Under the pieces are notes generated by a model. The model ran no database searches. It had not been told where the DNA came from and saw only the letters and a list, made by a program, of their open reading frames with translations. 64,000 nt of DNA. Origin: Nectonema munidae. Taxonomy: Eukaryota; Nematomorpha; Nectonematoida; Nectonematidae. Location of the stretch: contig JAUIRK010000945.1 of the NCBI GenBank assembly GCA_030549495.1, positions 124,001 through 188,000 on the forward strand. The letters are read 5' to 3'. Of the stretch, positions 53,588 through 64,000 are shown in pieces. Position 1 is the stretch's first letter, and each line of letters begins with the position of its first letter. The position numbers and the translations under genes were made by a program.

Positions 53588-55801
53588 GTAAGGCTGTCTT
53601 TATAAAACTGTGACTAGTTTCCATACTATTTATTGATGAAGGATTCTTTTTCCACCTCAAATTCACGCCAAATTTTTTATTCACCCCAAAAGTTATTATA
53701 ATTAATTTTAATTTCCTATTTTCAAATAATTTTGAAGTATAAAAAAAAGTATGCCATTAATTTCGTAAAAAACCTATGCTTCTAAGAATGGGTTCTAAGA
53801 AAACTCGCCTTTGGAAAAGACTCACTACCAAATTCAAGACAAATGATCATCTCCGATAATAGAGCTTCGAATAGGCACATAAAAAGAATAATTGTTTAGC
53901 TAAGCTTAATTGTCGCAATAGCAAATGATTTTTGCAAAAAAAATATGCGAAAATTGGGTCAAAGTGAATGTAATAAATGTCCATCTAGGTCAGTGTTTCC
54001 CAAACTGTGTGTCGCAAAAACTTTCCAAGTGTGTCGCGAGATTTTTTAGAAATAATAAAAAGATACAGTTATTCCTCAATTAGCATAGCACGATTTTGAT
54101 TAACGCGGTTCAATTATTTAATTTTTTAAAACTTCCTGTTTTGATTGGTTAAAAATCCATTAATAACCATTTAATTTTTAATTGAAAACTTTCTGTTTCT
54201 GCTTGGTGGTGTGTCGTGGCTCAAAAAGTTGGGGAAACACTGATCTAGGTCCTCTTTTAAAATATTTTCATGAGGGAATATACTTTTTAAAATTCAATTT
54301 TCAATTATATTTCCCGCAGTTATGGTATATATGGTAGGTTACTTTTCGAAATTACGATAAGGTACGACAGCTTTTTCGTAAAACATACGATTTGAAATTA
54401 CGTAGTAAGAAAAAAAGTAGAAAAAATGACGAAGTTCGCTACGATTTAGATCTTTGATACGTTTTTTTTATTGAACCTGTGAGTATCAAGTTCAAACAAC
54501 TATAAAAAAAATAAAAAAAAATAAATTCCAGTCAATGAGTTTTTGTGATTTATTTGTTCACCACAAACACATGTAACATAATCCATAAAGAATATGAAAT
54601 CACTCGTTGATGGTAAATATTATTACACAAAAGATTGAATAGCAAATCAATTTAATTATTTAATTTATAATAAGTAATTATTCAAACTGTTTCTGAATTT
54701 TGATTTTTCCTCAACTGAAATACGTTTTAAGTCATATTGAGGGCGGGAGTAAGGTCGGTTAGATTCTTCATAGTTCGATGCCAGCAACGCAATGGATGCC
54801 TTGTCGATGAAAACACCTCACGCGATATCTATACCCTTAAGTCATCGATGTATTTAATTTTATATGAATTCGTTCAATATATTTGACATTATATATATCG
54901 TATTTGATGTTTTACAAACTATATTATTTCAAATTGACTTCTTTAAATCAAAAAAACATCAAACAAACCTTTTGTTTCATGTTAGATTAAGTTATCATCA
55001 CGTTTCGATTTCTCTTTTCATTAATTTATCTACCTTTTTCCTATGTCGTATTTTTTTATTCCGATTCGCTAAAAGCGTGAAATTTCAAGATGTGAAATGT
55101 CTTTTCAAACAAATTTAATGATATTGTATTTTAGCTTCATCACATGTAAAGTTAATGGCTACAGCAAGATCAAAGCTGTAAAGGCATGCTGTAGTTCTAC
55201 TGGTTCAGCTGTTGATCCGCTTCAAACTACTCCCTTCTTTTGCAAGAGCATTGCCAAGTGTTGTGGAAGCGAGCCTCGACTCCACTACAACTCTGCCTTT
55301 TGCAACCCCACAAACATCAAAGACAAATTCATGATGAACAAGTTGCCGAAAAAGTGTCCTACGCTTGAGTATCCGGGAAGTGTCGCTGCAAGATGCTATC
55401 ATACTGTTATTCTTCCAAACGGAAAGATCGAGAAGCAGTTCATCGCATACTTCTTCCAGCTTTCCATGTTTTCGCACGTTCAAGTTCAAATGAGCGCCTT
55501 TTCAACTTCTTACAATGAGGGTCAGGCTGTTATCATTGAAGTTTTAAAATTCTCCCCCATAATTGGTATTTGCCCTATAAAGAAGGTAAGGATAAAAAAA
55601 ATTGCTTCCGAGCATAAAGATGAAAAACTGTTTTGGAACTTGACTTCTGTTAATAAGCGCGTATACTTCGAAACATATTTGAAAGTTGATCTTGAAAATT
55701 TGATTGGCAGGCCAATGAGATACACGGGAAACGACTTGGGCAACACATTTTGCTGCAGCATTCTGAGAATTCCACAAGAAGACTTGTTAAAAATTATGTA
55801 A
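53394..55801 (+). CDS. Secreted cysteine-rich protein, family unknown
   Basis: Two exons (53394-53587 and 55135-55801) give 286 residues. The junction TG|C rebuilds a cysteine codon. The N-terminus, MHSGCLLFCFAFLLSDISFF, looks like a signal peptide with cleavage near residue 23. After it come 14 cysteines, including three CC pairs (ACC, KCC, FCC), which suits a disulfide-rich extracellular protein. NAT near residue 30 and one NLT are potential N-glycosylation sites. There is no second membrane span. I recognise no domain; the C-terminal half (HTVILPNGKIEKQF, then a second block ending CCSILR) could be a beta-rich fold. TATA-like box, first-ATG start, strong donor GTAAGG and AATAAA at 55855 support a real gene. 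An acceptor-like cttcttgcaag at 53451-53461 leaves open that the true first exon lies further upstream. Confidence 0.72.
53991..54242. mobile_element. hAT (Charlie-like) MITE with exact target duplication
   Basis: A 252 bp element lies between ATCTAGGT (53983-53990) and ATCTAGGT (54243-54250). The ends are CAGTGTTTCCCAAAC on the left and, in reverse complement, CAGTGTTTCCCCAAC on the right: the classic hAT/Charlie terminus. Both subterminal regions carry GTGTGTCG / CGACACAC. It sits in the intron of the secreted-protein gene. Confidence 0.9.
54251..55134 (+). other. Remaining intron of the secreted-protein gene
   Basis: AT-rich sequence; no exon seen. Phrases with tacgataaggtacga recall 50880-51080, possibly a shared old repeat. 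Confidence 0.35.
55135..55801 (+). CDS. Secreted protein exon 2 (cysteine-rich body)
   Basis: Acceptor ttttag, then one base completing Cys65, then 221 codons and TAA. The frame is long and clearly coding (mixed codon use, cysteine clusters CCSSTGS and FFCKSIAKCCG). The region is visibly richer in G and C than its flanks. Confidence 0.8.
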
Positions 55802-55854
55802 CACTTTTTTCCCCCATTCCCAAAGCATATTTTATATATACGTCTTTCTTTGCC

Positions 55855-55860
55855 AATAAA
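55855..55860 (+). terminator. Poly(A) signal of the secreted-protein gene
   Basis: AATAAA lies 54 bases after the stop codon, followed by a T-rich stretch. Confidence 0.7.
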
Positions 55861-57177
55861 ATGCTTCTATTTTCAGTGTAGAAAATCAAGCTCTTGGTTC
55901 ATTCCTTTTTTCTCTTTTCCCATTTTTAGATTTCAAAATTCGAAAAAAATGTAAAAAATGGCTGAATGAAATGCTTCTAGTATTTTTCAAAAACGTAATG
56001 GCATATAGTGGAAAAACATCAGGATTGTGAAGTTCTTTTATTTTCCACAAAAATCGACACTGCGTCTAATTTAGGACCAATGTGACATCCATGTCTCACA
56101 AAATTAAAAGAGTCTGCTATGATATATTCATTTCTATTGGAAAATGAAGTAGGTTCAATTTTGTTGCTCTACTGAGATCAATATGATTTCATGTGGTATG
56201 CATGTCACTCAAAAATCTGTCAAAATTTTTTAGTACAATTTTTTTCTGGTGAGCTATGAAACTGTTTAATAAATTAGAGAATTACGGCTGACGTAATCAG
56301 AAGCCTCACGGACTTATACGAAATATGCTTCAACATACTAATGAAATTGGTTGACTGATACCCATTTTTAACCAATTAATATTATGAATTTTATTGAAAC
56401 TTTTTCCAATCAATTTTCAATCTTCAAAGTAGGTAATGTACAGTTTGGTATTTCATGTAGGGCACCTAAGAAATGCTGAGAGTATTTTTCTCTTTCAATT
56501 TATAACAACATTTTATGTTATCTCGTATCCCTCCCTCTCATGTTTTCAGCTACTGCCACTTTTCAATTACCTATATCCTAAACCTAAATAAGCTGTAGTT
56601 GGGACTTTATTTGTTTTGAAACAGGCGAAAAACTAAAAGATCTTTTGTTAATAGTAAAGGAGCTTCTATTCAATAAACACAATCTCTATGCCATATCTAT
56701 GTCCCCAACAGACATTTATGTAAAGGCATACCCCATATCACAGTATAATGAAGTACTGCAAAATCATATTAGGCTTGTCACCGCTTGAGGCGTGAAAATT
56801 TAATCTTATCGATAAAATTAACATTGTATTCGAAATTTTTGATTCGCATTTTTTCGAAGTATTGATTATTATTATTATTTGAAAAAAAATAGTTGCCACA
56901 TGATATGTATCGCTATCGTCCTAAAAAGCTCCTGTCCTACAAAGTTTGTTTTTAATACCCAGTTTTTTTTTAATAATTATGACTCTTATCCTAAACCTAA
57001 ATATATAATATTAGGTTTTTTATTTTTTTTTCTCTTCTCGTTTCACCCAAGTTCTAACAGGAAAAATTTCTTTCTTTTTTCTAAAACTCTATTAAATATA
57101 AAAATCTGAATACTTTAATATTATAATCTTAATATTATAATTTTTACGTATAGCAATGAGTTTGCAGAATTAAAATT
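55861..57177. other. Intergenic, plain
   Basis: AT-rich sequence; nothing recognised. Confidence 0.4.
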
Positions 57178-59610
57178 TGCAGAATTTCAGACCACATTCC
57201 AATTTTGCTCAGTTTAGATATTAAAACAATGTCTTCTCTGACTCGAAGGAAAGTTTCTTCTAAATTTTATAAAAACACTTTTATTGAATTAATGTTGTCA
57301 ATAGATTGGGAATATGACAAAAATGAAATGACTCCCGATGACATAATCTACAGTATAAATGATAAGATAAGTGTAAAAAGGTCTAAAGTAATTCAAGAAA
57401 ATCCTATTAAATCTAAATACGCAAAGAAAATTTGTGCTTGGGCCACAAATGATCTGATAGACTTAATAAAAAAACGAGACTTACTTTTTTCTAGTATAAA
57501 AAAAAAAAAATACAAAATTAATTTTGAATCAGAAAAAAAGTATAGTTCACTTTGCAGGGAAATAAAACAAATGTGTAAAACACTAAAAAAATGCTATTAC
57601 AATAGAATGTTTCTAAACAAAAATAATAAAGAGATTTGGAATAATATAATTAAGGACAAACATGAGGAATCTTTAACTTTAAAAGATACCAATGGAGAAG
57701 TGATCAGTAATGATAATATTTGTAACTATATAAATAATTCATTTATTAATCAAATTGCAGATCAAGTAGAATATGATCAAGTAGAATATATATTTTCTCT
57801 AAATAGAATAAATTATAACGATGTTCTGCGTAGTATTGATGAGCTAAAAGAAATCTACTAAATGCATTTAACCTTTGCATTGATCATTCTGTGTTTCCAT
57901 CATGTTTGAAAATGACTAAATGCGTGCCCATTTACAAGAAGAAGGGATGCAAATATAATATTGCGAATTATCGGCCTATTTCGTTGATAAGCACAATCTC
58001 TAAGTTGTTTGAAAAAAATTATTTATCTACAAGTTTCAAATTTTTTTACTGTAAACAATCTGTTAAACGATAAACAGTTTGGTTTCAGGGCTAATACTTC
58101 CACAGTCTTCGCACATAGTTTCCTAACAAATACTCTGTACGAGTATTTGGACAATAATGACGACGTTCTTGCAATTTTTTTAGATATATCGAAGGCCTTT
58201 GATTCAATATCTCACTATAAACTCCTTCTAAAGCTAGAACGTTATGGTTTTAATAAAAAAACAAGGTTTTTCAAATCTTATTTATCTTCAAGAGAACAAA
58301 TAGTTTGTATAAATAATTGTTATTCTGATCCTCTAACCTTATTAAAAGGTGTCCCACAGGGGTCTGTTTTAGGCCCGTTGTTATTTATAGTGTACATTAA
58401 TGATGTTTTTAATTCCAACCTAAATCTTAAGATTATATCATTTGCTGATGATATATCATTACTGTTACCATATTCACTGCTCTTGAAACAAACTTCTGCC
58501 TATAACAAATCGATCGATGATATGTACACTTATAATATCGATAAAATATTTCAGTGGTGTTCATCAAATGAATTGAACATAAATCATAAAAAACTGTTTT
58601 TATGTTTTTCACAAACAAAAAAACCCTTCCTAATTTTTTAATGAACCAAAACATCATATTATCTAGTTCTCATAATTTTCTAGGGTTAATAGTTACTAAT
58701 AAGTTGAAATGGGATGAACACCTTAAGCATATTTCCCATAAAATTAGTCGGGTTATTGGCATTTTATATTCACTTAAGTACCTACCAGTGCATGTGAAAC
58801 TAGAAATCTATAGAGCTTTAATATTGCCTCATCTTACTTACAGTATAATAAATTGGGGGTACTTCAATATTTGAAGCTTAGAAGTTTTGCAAAAGAAAGC
58901 TATCCGTAGAGTTTTTAACTTAAAAAATAATGCACATACATCAAGCGTTTTTCAGAAAAATAAAATTCTTAAGGTACATGATATTTATGATAAACAACTA
59001 TGTCTATATTTGTGGAAGGCATTACATGGTAATACGCCTAAGTTTCTTACTAATTGGTTTGTTTTTAATTATAAATATGAGAGTTATTATTTTAGAAATT
59101 TCAATGAAATGCAAATTCCTTATTACAATCTTAGAACCTCTCACAACTGTTTAAAGTACAGATTTATCAAAAAATGGAACGACTTTCTCTTATCTTCTAC
59201 TGATTTAAATACTTCCCCATCATCACTAAAACACAGGCTTACACTTTTTTTATATCACAATATAACTTTATATGTACGGACTCTAATTGTTTTGTTTGTA
59301 ACAAAATTTGATACATAATAATATTATTGTAATTCTTTCATGTTATACACATAAATACATACACATAATTTATACATACACAAAACTTCTTATTGTAATA
59401 CATCTATGCACATACATCTTTTTATTGTAAAATTTTTAGCTATTTTATATTATCTTACTACTTATTAATATATTAGATATTACATTGCAAAATTTATGTT
59501 TGATTTATTGTATATCTCTAAGTACTTCTAATACGGCTTTTTGAGCTCTTGAAGTACTTTGCAATGTTAATCTTTTATATTGTTAACTTGCTAAAATAAA
59601 TAAAAAAAAA
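57178..59610 (+). mobile_element. 5'-truncated LINE, CR1/Jockey type
   Basis: It opens with SDHIPILLSL (57190-57220), the last motif of the APE endonuclease, so the 5' end is cut inside that domain. After a basic linker come reverse-transcriptase blocks: NYRPISLISTISKLFE, FLDISKAFDSIS, GVPQGSVLGPLLF, the intact catalytic FADD, NINHKK and FLGLIV. The C-terminal tail ends near 59318, with a 3' untranslated region finishing in an A-rich tail (aaataaataaa, 59594-59610). Coding is split by about four frameshifts or stops (near 57861, 58060, 58630 and 58875), so it is dead although otherwise well kept. Target duplications were not identified. Confidence 0.85.
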
Positions 59611-61257
59611 TATATCCCATCTATGATTTGGAATTTGAAGAGCTTGGAATTTGTTTCGTTCCAATGGTAAGGGGGATTTTGGTTTTCCTGGATTTTGACT
59701 AGGATCTGGAATGTTGTTGGATTCAATTCATAGCCTAGAAAATGACTTGTATTCTTTAACTCCTCTTTCAACGATTCCTCTTTGGAGTTTATTATAAATT
59801 CTTGATTGATCCCAACTAAATTGACTAAATCTTCTAACATTGATACTTCACAACATATTTGGCGTTGACTCGAAAAATATAGTATTATTATTATTTTGTA
59901 AATTTAGCTTACGTTATTCACATAAACTAAAAGGGTATATAGGAGCTGCCTTAACCTTGTTGTTCCAATTTAGATAGATTCATACGAAATGGAAGCTTAA
60001 ACGCTAACGGCAGAATAATACTTCGCAGGATAACATGCGCATCAATAATAATCTCTTTGCCGTTTTCCACATCTTCTTCAATGAATTGTTCTTCATCTTC
60101 ATAATCCAGAAAAAAAATCACTTTCACCATCTTCAATACAGTCATCTTATTTTACGTTTTCATACTAACTAGCAAAGGATGAGTGAGATAATGTTCATTG
60201 GTTGACAGTTAGTTGATTGATGGATATCAGAAGATATATTTTAGCTGTGTATCTCGTGCACAAACAACTGTTGCTATTAGCAAAACATAGAGAGCCTTCT
60301 GAGAGATTGTATATGTCCTAGCTCTAGCATATCACATTGTCATATTTCAGACATCTGTTATGTACGGTAAGGCACATATCTCGCCATATGTTATTAATCA
60401 ACCAGCATCAAATGTCCTTACCTTTCGTTAAGCTTGCTACCTTCATTACTTCATCATCACCATCAATATATATAATATTTTGCAAAATAAAACCGTAAAA
60501 CAATCATTCTTAACTTTATGAATATAAGGGTGATTTCAACAAAAAATTGAAAATTTTTTGTTTACTGTTGAAGTATTTTTTATTTAGTATAGTTAATTTT
60601 TTTTATTAGAAGCATAAACTTTAAGAAATCTGAATGAAAGCTGTGTTTATCGGTGTTTGATTACGTCAGCCCGTGCCTGCCAACATTTTAGCGATTCCTT
60701 CTAAATCATGTAAAATATTTTAATAAAAAATACATTTTTTTTTGCGAAAAATTTCTTTGTTATAATAAAATTTTCATATAATAATTAGAGTTTCATGATA
60801 AATTGCAATAATTTTGAAGGGACCTAAAGATCTTTTCATTATAAAGAGTAATTGGTATAACGGGATTCATTATAAACGCTTTGACTGCAATATACAAAGT
60901 CCTCTATTTTGTTCTTCCAAGTTGAGGGTATGTATCCCAAAATGGAGTATCATAAGTCAATTTTGGTATTGTTAGTATTTTATGACCTTACCTACTGTAG
61001 TGGAATTGACCCAGAGGTCTTTAAGACATCAATATAACGCTAAATCTTTTTTATCTTTCTTAATTTTTTCTGAGCTTCACAATGAAAACTAAATCCTGCA
61101 TCCCAATTGAATGAATTGTTACAAACTAAATGTTATAACTATTCAAATTAGATAGTAAAATATTCAGCGTTGAATTCACATTCTATTGCTTTATTGTTAC
61201 TTTTAAATAAGTATTCTCTTAAATTCGCTAAAACTACATATAGTTTCAAAAAATTAA
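59611..61257. other. Intergenic between the two LINEs
   Basis: Minus-strand frames at 59583-59840 and 59951-60145 are acidic and open but match nothing I know; they could be a decayed element. The rest is AT-rich with no feature seen. Confidence 0.35.
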
Positions 61258-64000
61258 TAGAGAGAGAGAGAGATTTATTTACATATCAAAAACAAAAAAA
61301 AACAAAAATACAAAATTGAAATTAATATTGATGAAAAAAAAACATTCTAATTTAACACATTGACATTAATTTGACAGCTTGAAATAAGAGTATTCAAAAG
61401 GTAAAACAAACCCGCTTATAGAATTACTCATAGAAAAAAAATGACATAATTGAGATAAAACATTTTCATATTTGAGAAAAGCAAAAGATCAAGTCATCCT
61501 AAATAACAAATGAAAAAAAAAATAAAATAAAGGATAAAATGAAATATAAACCAGCACAATTTATGCAATATAATCATTAAGAAATACCCAATAAATAAAC
61601 ATTTTGATATAAGCTAATAAAAGAGGAAGAATTGAGACAGAATTGAGTGTACTAATAAAGGATAATGACTATTGATAAATTTGGGTAATTTGTACATAAT
61701 AGATTTTCTAGATGTTTTCATTCTAAAGAAATTGGTGTTCATCATACGGCAGGATCTGTGACAACGCCTATCAAGCTCGAAGTTGAACTTTAAAAAATCA
61801 TTTAAAATAGAAAGAAGGCGGCCTACAAGGAATTGCTGACTGAAAAGACAAAGTTTAAGACAAAACATGTCCTTCGCTTTAAGACATCTAGCTTCCACAA
61901 AAAGGAGATCCGGGCAAAATTTCCTTGGTTTGTTCATTATTATATTCAGAGCTTTCTTTTGCAAAACATATATATCATTATTTAGTGCATGTCCTCAGTT
62001 TATCAAATTATAGTTAATATGAGGAATAAAAAATGGTTTATATATTATAAATAAAGCTTCACAATTTATTTTATATTTAATAATCTTCAACATACCAACT
62101 ATATAACTATTCATGATAACCTAGAGTGTACATATTCTACGTGAGCAGTCCATTTTAGTTTATTATCAATTATCAAACCGAGCATAAAAAAGTTTACAAA
62201 AGAAGAGAACTCGTTCAAGTAATTTTTATTATTTGAAAAAAGCATCCCTTTAGTTTTAGATGAGTTAATAGACAAATTATTGTACACATTCTCAAGATTT
62301 TCATGCACTTCATGGATGTTTTTAAAATCAATTTGTGCAGATGATATTAAAATTGTAACATCATTTGCGTACAATTGAATATGAAGTTTCGTACTTGTCC
62401 TGTAAATATCATTTATGAAAATTTTGAAAAGTAAAGGTCCTAAGAGAGAACCTTGTGCACACCACATTTGACTTCCTATAAATATGACTTTTCTGAGTCA
62501 ATAATGTCACAGTTTTTCCTTTCTAAATGATATGACTTAATCACTTGTAACGAAAAATTATCAAGGCCATATATTTCCAATTTTTGTAACATAATACTGA
62601 ATGAAACTGAATCAAAAGCCTTAGACATATGAATAAAAAGAGCTATACAGACATGTTTAACATCTAAGAAACTAATAATTTGATTAATGAGAACACAGTG
62701 GAAAATTTCAATTGAAAACTTTTTTCTGAAACCATATTGATGAGCATAGTACAAATCGTTTTGAATAAAATAACTTTCTATTTGATTAACAAGTATTTTT
62801 TCGAAAATTTTTGACAAAATAAGAACCAATGTGATTGGCCTATACTTCGCAGGGAAATGTTTGTTGCCGTTTTTCAACACAGGTACAAGTTTTGATATTT
62901 TAAAACAATTTGGAAAGGTACCATTCTTAATACACGAATTGTACATCACTAGAAGCAGAAAAATAATATAATTGATTACTAATTTAATATTGCACATTGA
63001 AATACCAAAATAGTCAGTCGCTATAGATTTTTTGAATGATTTGGTTTCCAACAAAATATCATTCATCGATATATTTTTAAAGAAAAATGTGAAGGTACAG
63101 GTTTTCAAGTAATTCAAGAAAAAAATTCCAATTCGTTTGAAATAACTACTAAAATGAGTTACGCCTTCTAGAGGATTATCAACAGTTTGTCCATCTAATT
63201 TCAGCTTAATCTTGTTTGATTCCTTACGTTTGATAATTTTATTAATTTCTTTCCAGATCAAGCTGGTGTTGCTTGCAGCAGAGAGTGATTTAATATAGAA
63301 TTTCCTTTTTCAAACGCTTCCCAAAGGCTTTGACCTCATTTCTAACATTTATAAAAGTCTTCCTTAAACAACGAGTGTAAGCACTCTTCATTTTCTTATG
63401 TAATTTGTCACGTTTTTTGATTAATCTTAAGAAATCATTATTGCCCAAGGAACACTTTTAATTTTATACTTATTGTTCTTATTTCGATTAAACGAAATTG
63501 TTATCGTTGAGCGTTCAACAGCTTCACTCACTTTGCTCATTAAAATTTCCGATAAAGCACTAGGATCTTAATAAAGTATAAAATATTTGATTGAATTAAA
63601 AAATACAATATCTTTCATATCATCTATGAAATTATTTAAAAAAGTGGTCCATTGTTAAACCTTGGATTTTTTTTTACATAATGGAATCCATTTTTAAGGA
63701 AATATAAAATTAAATCAAGAGCAGAATTTCTAAAAGCGTATTTTAGAAGTTTCGAAAGAAGCCGGGAATTAAACGAACTCTCTAACAACAGGGTGGGCTA
63801 TACAACTTATATTTTTATTTAAAATTAGTGAATAGTGGGCAATGACAAATGAGTGTAAATGCTCAATCGAATGATGCTTTCGATATCTATAATGTGTACC
63901 TCGAAAAAGCTTGTATCGTTCAAAAAAATTATATATCTGAACACTATTTATTATTCTAAAAATTATTTAATTTTACCGAAATTATCGCAACTGGTCGAGG
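61258..64000 (-). mobile_element. Second LINE, reverse orientation, runs off the right edge
   Basis: Read on the minus strand: a pre-RT region, then KYRPITLVLILSKIFEKIL, HMSKAFDSVS, QGSLLGPLLFKIFINDI and YANDVTILI. The catalytic YADD is changed to YAND, a dead site. A LGLIIDNKLKW block follows, and a C-terminal domain near 61614-61964. The 3' end reads aaataaat followed by TC repeats (61258-61275), a microsatellite tail like those of CR1/L2-type elements. Frames are broken at several points. The pre-RT and reverse-transcriptase sequence differs from the 57178 copy, so it is a different family. Confidence 0.75.

Overview
The window looks like AT-rich nuclear DNA of an invertebrate animal. The evidence is spliced animal extracellular-matrix genes, introns of kilobase length, several families of decayed LINEs, tRNA-derived SINEs, hAT, piggyBac and pogo-type DNA transposons, and abundant microsatellites. 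I cannot name the species. A copepod-like arthropod or another AT-rich invertebrate would fit, but that is a guess. All homology statements come from memory of protein families; no search was run.

Three host genes can be assembled from splice sites and reading phase. (1) On the minus strand from 30403 down past the left edge runs a transmembrane (MACIT, type XIII/XXIII/XXV-like) collagen: basic cytoplasmic head, membrane span, coiled-coil stem, furin-like RHRR site, then small phase-0 Gly-X-Y exons spread over 30 kb. (2) On the plus strand at 37702..47720, five exons with fully compatible phases give a 435-residue type II membrane protein related to the C-terminal half of chondroitin synthase. 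It lacks the N-terminal fringe-like domain and its DxD and GGWGxED motifs are not recognisable, so it is probably a pseudoenzyme. (3) On the plus strand at 53394..55801, two exons encode a secreted 286-residue cysteine-rich protein of no family I know, with a TATA-like box upstream and a poly(A) signal downstream.

The collagen introns hold most of the unusual DNA. There is a 1.6 kb GAT/TG microsatellite (11311..12906). There is a 2,068 bp almost perfect palindrome (15950..18017) whose 1,003 bp arms are built from 28 bp and about 161 bp tandem units, like a foldback transposon. Next to it lies a 2.2 kb mosaic of re-used modules (18.1-20.3 kb). A 105 bp duplicated block ends exactly at one exon's splice donor. 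A decayed LINE sits between two SINE copies, and there are several short foldback or MITE elements.

Between the collagen and chondroitin-synthase-like genes lies a decayed piggyBac transposase (32-33.6 kb). The chondroitin-synthase-like gene carries a roughly 155 bp tandem array in intron 1, an A/T junk tract in intron 2, and two MITEs with exact 8 bp target duplications in intron 4. The right end holds two LINEs of the CR1/Jockey type: a plus-strand copy at 57178..59610 and a minus-strand copy from 61258 to the edge. No rRNA, true tRNA, CRISPR array, operon or prokaryotic feature was seen.
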